A DNA stretch of 7,481 nt from CAZBWE01 sp964568985 (GTDB taxonomy: Bacteria; Planctomycetota; Phycisphaerae; Sedimentisphaerales; Anaerobacaceae). Shown here piece after piece: positions 6,128 through 7,481 of this stretch; position 1 is the first letter of the stretch; every line of letters begins with the position of its first letter. The position numbers were made by a program, and so were the translations under genes. The notes beneath the pieces were generated by a model. The model was given only the letters and a program-made list of their open reading frames with translations. It searched no databases and was not told where the DNA came from. The stretch lies in NCBI GenBank assembly GCA_964568985.1, contig CAZMSP010000094.1, positions 1-7,481 of the forward strand, given 5' to 3'.

Positions 6128-6158
6128 AAAAAGTGGTAAAAATACGGGCTTTTACCGC
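6128..6158 (-). terminator. Probable intrinsic terminator of the Tat-protein gene
   Basis: Bases 6133-6141 and 6150-6158 pair over 9 bp (one T-G wobble) around an 8-base loop, and on the minus strand the stem is followed by TTTTT (6132-6128). It lies 58 bases after the stop of the gene at 6217-6819. The stem is AT-rich, so strength is uncertain. Confidence 0.55.
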
Positions 6159-6216
6159 AAAATCATCCCTAAAGCCCCCGAACAGGCTATGCCTGCCTCT
6201 TTATTCTTAAACGAGG

Positions 6217-6819
6217 TTAAGTTGGCAGGTCATCGCCAATAGTTACCTCAAACACACAACGGGGCTGGCCAAACAGTACAGACTCTTTGATTTTGACATC
6301 CACAGATTTGCCAAGAATCATCTCGTATGTATACTTTTGCCATCCCGCTGAGCAGTAGCAGTAATACGGCGGTGTTTTTTTACTGTCAACCAGTCTACAA
6401 TCGCAGTCCCGCTCACGTGTGACAATAGTAATAATTCCCTTTTCCTTGTCATAGGTGAGTGTTTCACCGTTATGGTTATTCATATGCTGGAAAAAACCTT
6501 CAACGTTGCCACGGTATCTCTCGGCCCAACCAAGTGATTTAGCGCAGTTTCGCCCCAATTGCTCCATAATCTCAATTCGTGTCTTCTCATCCATGTGGGT
6601 CTGGAGCAATTCCATTAACTTGGCAATTTGATTCCTGGCATGTCCCGACCACCATCTTAATCTTCCAAGTTCTTTGTGAATGTCCTCACCCAATTTTTCT
6701 TGGGTGTTTTTTCCCTTACTTTCCTCTGCCGCTGTTGCCTTCTGTTCAGACAACAAAATGGCCGAGCATGCACAAGCCCCCAAACCGCAGGTCTGTGTCA
6801 AAAATTCCCGTCTTTCCAT
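6217..6819 (-). CDS. Tat-signal, Cys-rich exported protein (DUF6144/V4R-like C-terminus)
   Basis: The 200-residue protein begins MERREFLTQTCGLGACAC, a twin-arginine signal (R3-R4), with a likely cleavage after ATA at 28-30. LGAC at 13-16 looks like a lipobox but sits very early. After a Lys/Glu-rich linker there is a helical part (about 45-110) with IMEQLGRNCAKS, then a C-terminal domain with C139, C141, C154, C156 and C188 and the block KYTYEMILGKSVDVKIKESV followed by CVFEV. That layout recalls DUF6144 and V4R-like small-molecule or metal-binding domains; the family is a recollection, not a search result. Clustered cysteines suggest metal or disulfide chemistry outside the cytoplasm. The start at 6819 was chosen because GGGAGG lies 7 bases upstream and it places RR correctly; the ATG at 6834 precedes that site. 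It is monocistronic, with its own promoter candidate and terminator. Confidence 0.8.
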   Translation of the reverse strand: MERREFLTQTCGLGACACSAILLSEQKATAAEESKGKNTQEKLGEDIHKELGRLRWWSGHARNQIAKLMELLQTHMDEKTRIEIMEQLGRNCAKSLGWAERYRGNVEGFFQHMNNHNGETLTYDKEKGIITIVTRERDCDCRLVDSKKTPPYYCYCSAGWQKYTYEMILGKSVDVKIKESVLFGQPRCVFEVTIGDDLPT

Positions 6820-6876
6820 AAAAAATCCTCCCAAAACTATTTCTCAAAATGTTTAATGATAAACAGCCAACTAAAT

Positions 6877-6905
6877 ATAGTAAAAAATTACAGCCAAAAT
6901 CCCAA
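6877..6905 (-). promoter_or_regulatory. Candidate promoter of the Tat-protein gene
   Basis: On the minus strand TTGGGA (6905-6900, 4 of 6) and TACTAT (6882-6877, 4 of 6) are separated by 17 bases. Transcription would begin about 50 bases before the start codon at 6819. Confidence 0.35.
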
Positions 6906-7031
6906 GTTTCTTCACCAAAAACCTTCAAAGCCGTAATCTTATTAACATTATAACCGATTTTTACAGATTAACGGCGGAAAATAATGCAACAGTGTCAAGC
7001 AATGAAATTGCTGAAATCATCTTGATGCCAT

Positions 7032-7051
7032 CCCGCCACATAGATGGCGGG
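7032..7051. repeat. GC-rich hairpin with an alternative pairing
   Basis: CCCGCCA (7032-7038) pairs perfectly with TGGCGGG (7045-7051) around a 6-base loop in an AT-rich region. GCCATC (7027-7032) can instead pair with GATGGC (7043-7048), so two exclusive hairpins are possible. It lies far upstream of both neighbouring genes and is not followed by a strong T-run; it may be a dispersed palindromic repeat. Confidence 0.55.
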
Positions 7052-7103
7052 CAAGTTTTAGTTTAGGGAGTATACAAGACGATGGTTTCGACACGCAGGA
7101 TAC

Positions 7104-7131
7104 TTGCGTTTTAGCCGGCGCAGCTTATAAT
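7104..7131 (+). promoter_or_regulatory. Candidate promoter of the carbamoyltransferase gene
   Basis: TTGCGT (7104-7109) and a perfect TATAAT (7126-7131) are separated by 16 bases. The -10 box ends only 6 bases before the ATG at 7138, so transcription would begin at or next to the start codon. Confidence 0.5.
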
Positions 7132-7137
7132 AACGGT

Positions 7138-7481
7138 ATGAATATTCTTGGAATATCGGCGTTCTACCACGATAGTGCAGCGGCCCTTGTCCGCGATGGC
7201 GAAATCATCGCCGCTGCGCAGGAAGAGCGATGGACAAGAATAAAGCACGATAACCGATTTCCATCAAATGCGGTTGAATATTGCCTCGAAGCAGGGGGGC
7301 TTGGTGCGGAAGAGCTCGATTACGTTGTTTTCTACGAGAAACCACTGTTGAAATTTGAACGGCTGTTCGAATCCTACATAGGTTATGCACCGCAGGGTTT
7401 CAGGCAATTTCTGATGGGTATGCCGTTATGGCTTCGGCAGAAACTGCACCTGCCGAGAGAAATGGACAAAGCCCTCGGCCA
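7138..7481 (+). CDS. NodU/CmcH-family carbamoyltransferase, N-terminal part (runs off right edge)
   Basis: I translated 114 residues from the ATG at 7138 with no stop before the window end. The N-terminus MNILGISAFYHDSAAALVRDG is the hallmark of this family, which transfers a carbamoyl group from carbamoyl phosphate to hydroxyls of antibiotics, Nod factors or other secreted sugars; it belongs to the Kae1-like ATPase fold, with the HD pair at 11-12. It continues with AAAQEERWTRIKHDNRFP (25-42), AVEYCLEAGG and YVVFYEKPLLKFERL, all typical of the family. The full protein is usually about 550-600 residues, so most is outside the window. No in-frame ATG or GTG was seen between about 7051 and 7138, and there is no ribosome-binding site, consistent with a leaderless message. 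Its acceptor is unknown; the genes to the right would be the best clue. Confidence 0.92.
   Translation, partial: MNILGISAFYHDSAAALVRDGEIIAAAQEERWTRIKHDNRFPSNAVEYCLEAGGLGAEELDYVVFYEKPLLKFERLFESYIGYAPQGFRQFLMGMPLWLRQKLHLPREMDKALG

Larger units (their letters stand above)
6820..7137. other. Divergent intergenic region, 318 bases, AT-rich, no gene seen
   Basis: This stretch separates the minus-strand Tat-protein gene from the plus-strand carbamoyltransferase. It holds promoter candidates for both, a perfect 6-bp inverted repeat AGCAAT/ATTGCT (6998-7012, 3-base loop) and a GC-rich hairpin at 7032-7051. Another TATAAT on the minus strand (6952-6947) has no good -35 partner. A short open frame within it (6746-6928, minus) overlaps the Tat-protein gene and has no support. 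Confidence 0.7.

Noticed and set aside
6184..6196. Small palindrome CAGGC-TAT-GCCTG
   Set aside because: Only 5 bp of stem and no T-run on the minus strand; the stem at 6133-6158 is the better terminator.
5877..6242. 121-residue plus-strand frame across the rpmB leader
   Set aside because: Antisense to rpmB and its promoter and terminator region, with no family pattern.
6746..6928. 60-residue minus-strand frame with a hydrophobic stretch
   Set aside because: It overlaps the Tat signal region in another frame; the ribosome-binding site at that place serves the ATG at 6819.
6947..6952. TATAAT on the minus strand as main promoter of the Tat gene
   Set aside because: No acceptable -35 box at 16-18 bases and no extended -10; the pair at 6877-6905 fits better.

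Overview
The window looks like part of a free-living bacterial chromosome of moderate GC. It carries core translation genes, a multi-PAS sensor, a Tat-exported protein and a NodU/CmcH-type carbamoyltransferase. The gene styles (short bL28 with a Lys-rich tail, a GxxExxY gene flanked by CACGAAT repeats, a Cys-rich Tat protein) suggest Planctomycetota, perhaps a Phycisphaerae-like lineage. That is an inference from protein character, not from a database match, and confidence is moderate to low.

Layout. Bases 1-1341 (minus) hold the first 447 residues of a sensor with three PAS domains and the start of a fourth; its output domain is beyond the left edge. A 180-base gap with a candidate promoter follows. 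Bases 1525-5657 (minus) are a gat operon read right to left: gatC, gatA, a GxxExxY gene, gatB, then a small TM1459-like cupin. GatC, GatA and GatB together form the amidotransferase that turns Glu-tRNA(Gln) and/or Asp-tRNA(Asn) into Gln-tRNA/Asn-tRNA. The GxxExxY gene (3450-3833) separates gatA from gatB and is bounded by imperfect inverted repeats, so it looks like an inserted module. Upstream of gatC is rpmB (bL28), with its own promoter, a leader hairpin and a clear intrinsic terminator that separates it from gatC.

Bases 6217-6819 (minus) encode a Tat-signal, Cys-rich protein resembling DUF6144/V4R-like proteins. It has its own promoter candidate and terminator. A 318-base divergent intergenic region (6820-7137) contains hairpins and promoter candidates, and from 7138 the carbamoyltransferase starts on the plus strand and runs off the right edge, apparently leaderless.

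No RNA gene, CRISPR array or classical transposase was seen. Most of the window is ordinary housekeeping. The part most worth pursuing is the repeat-bounded GxxExxY module inside the gat operon, whose start codon lies within a 10-bp-phased repeat and whose edge carries the gatA stop codon. Smaller points are a 12-bp in-frame tandem duplication in the PAS gene and the probable leaderless start of the carbamoyltransferase.
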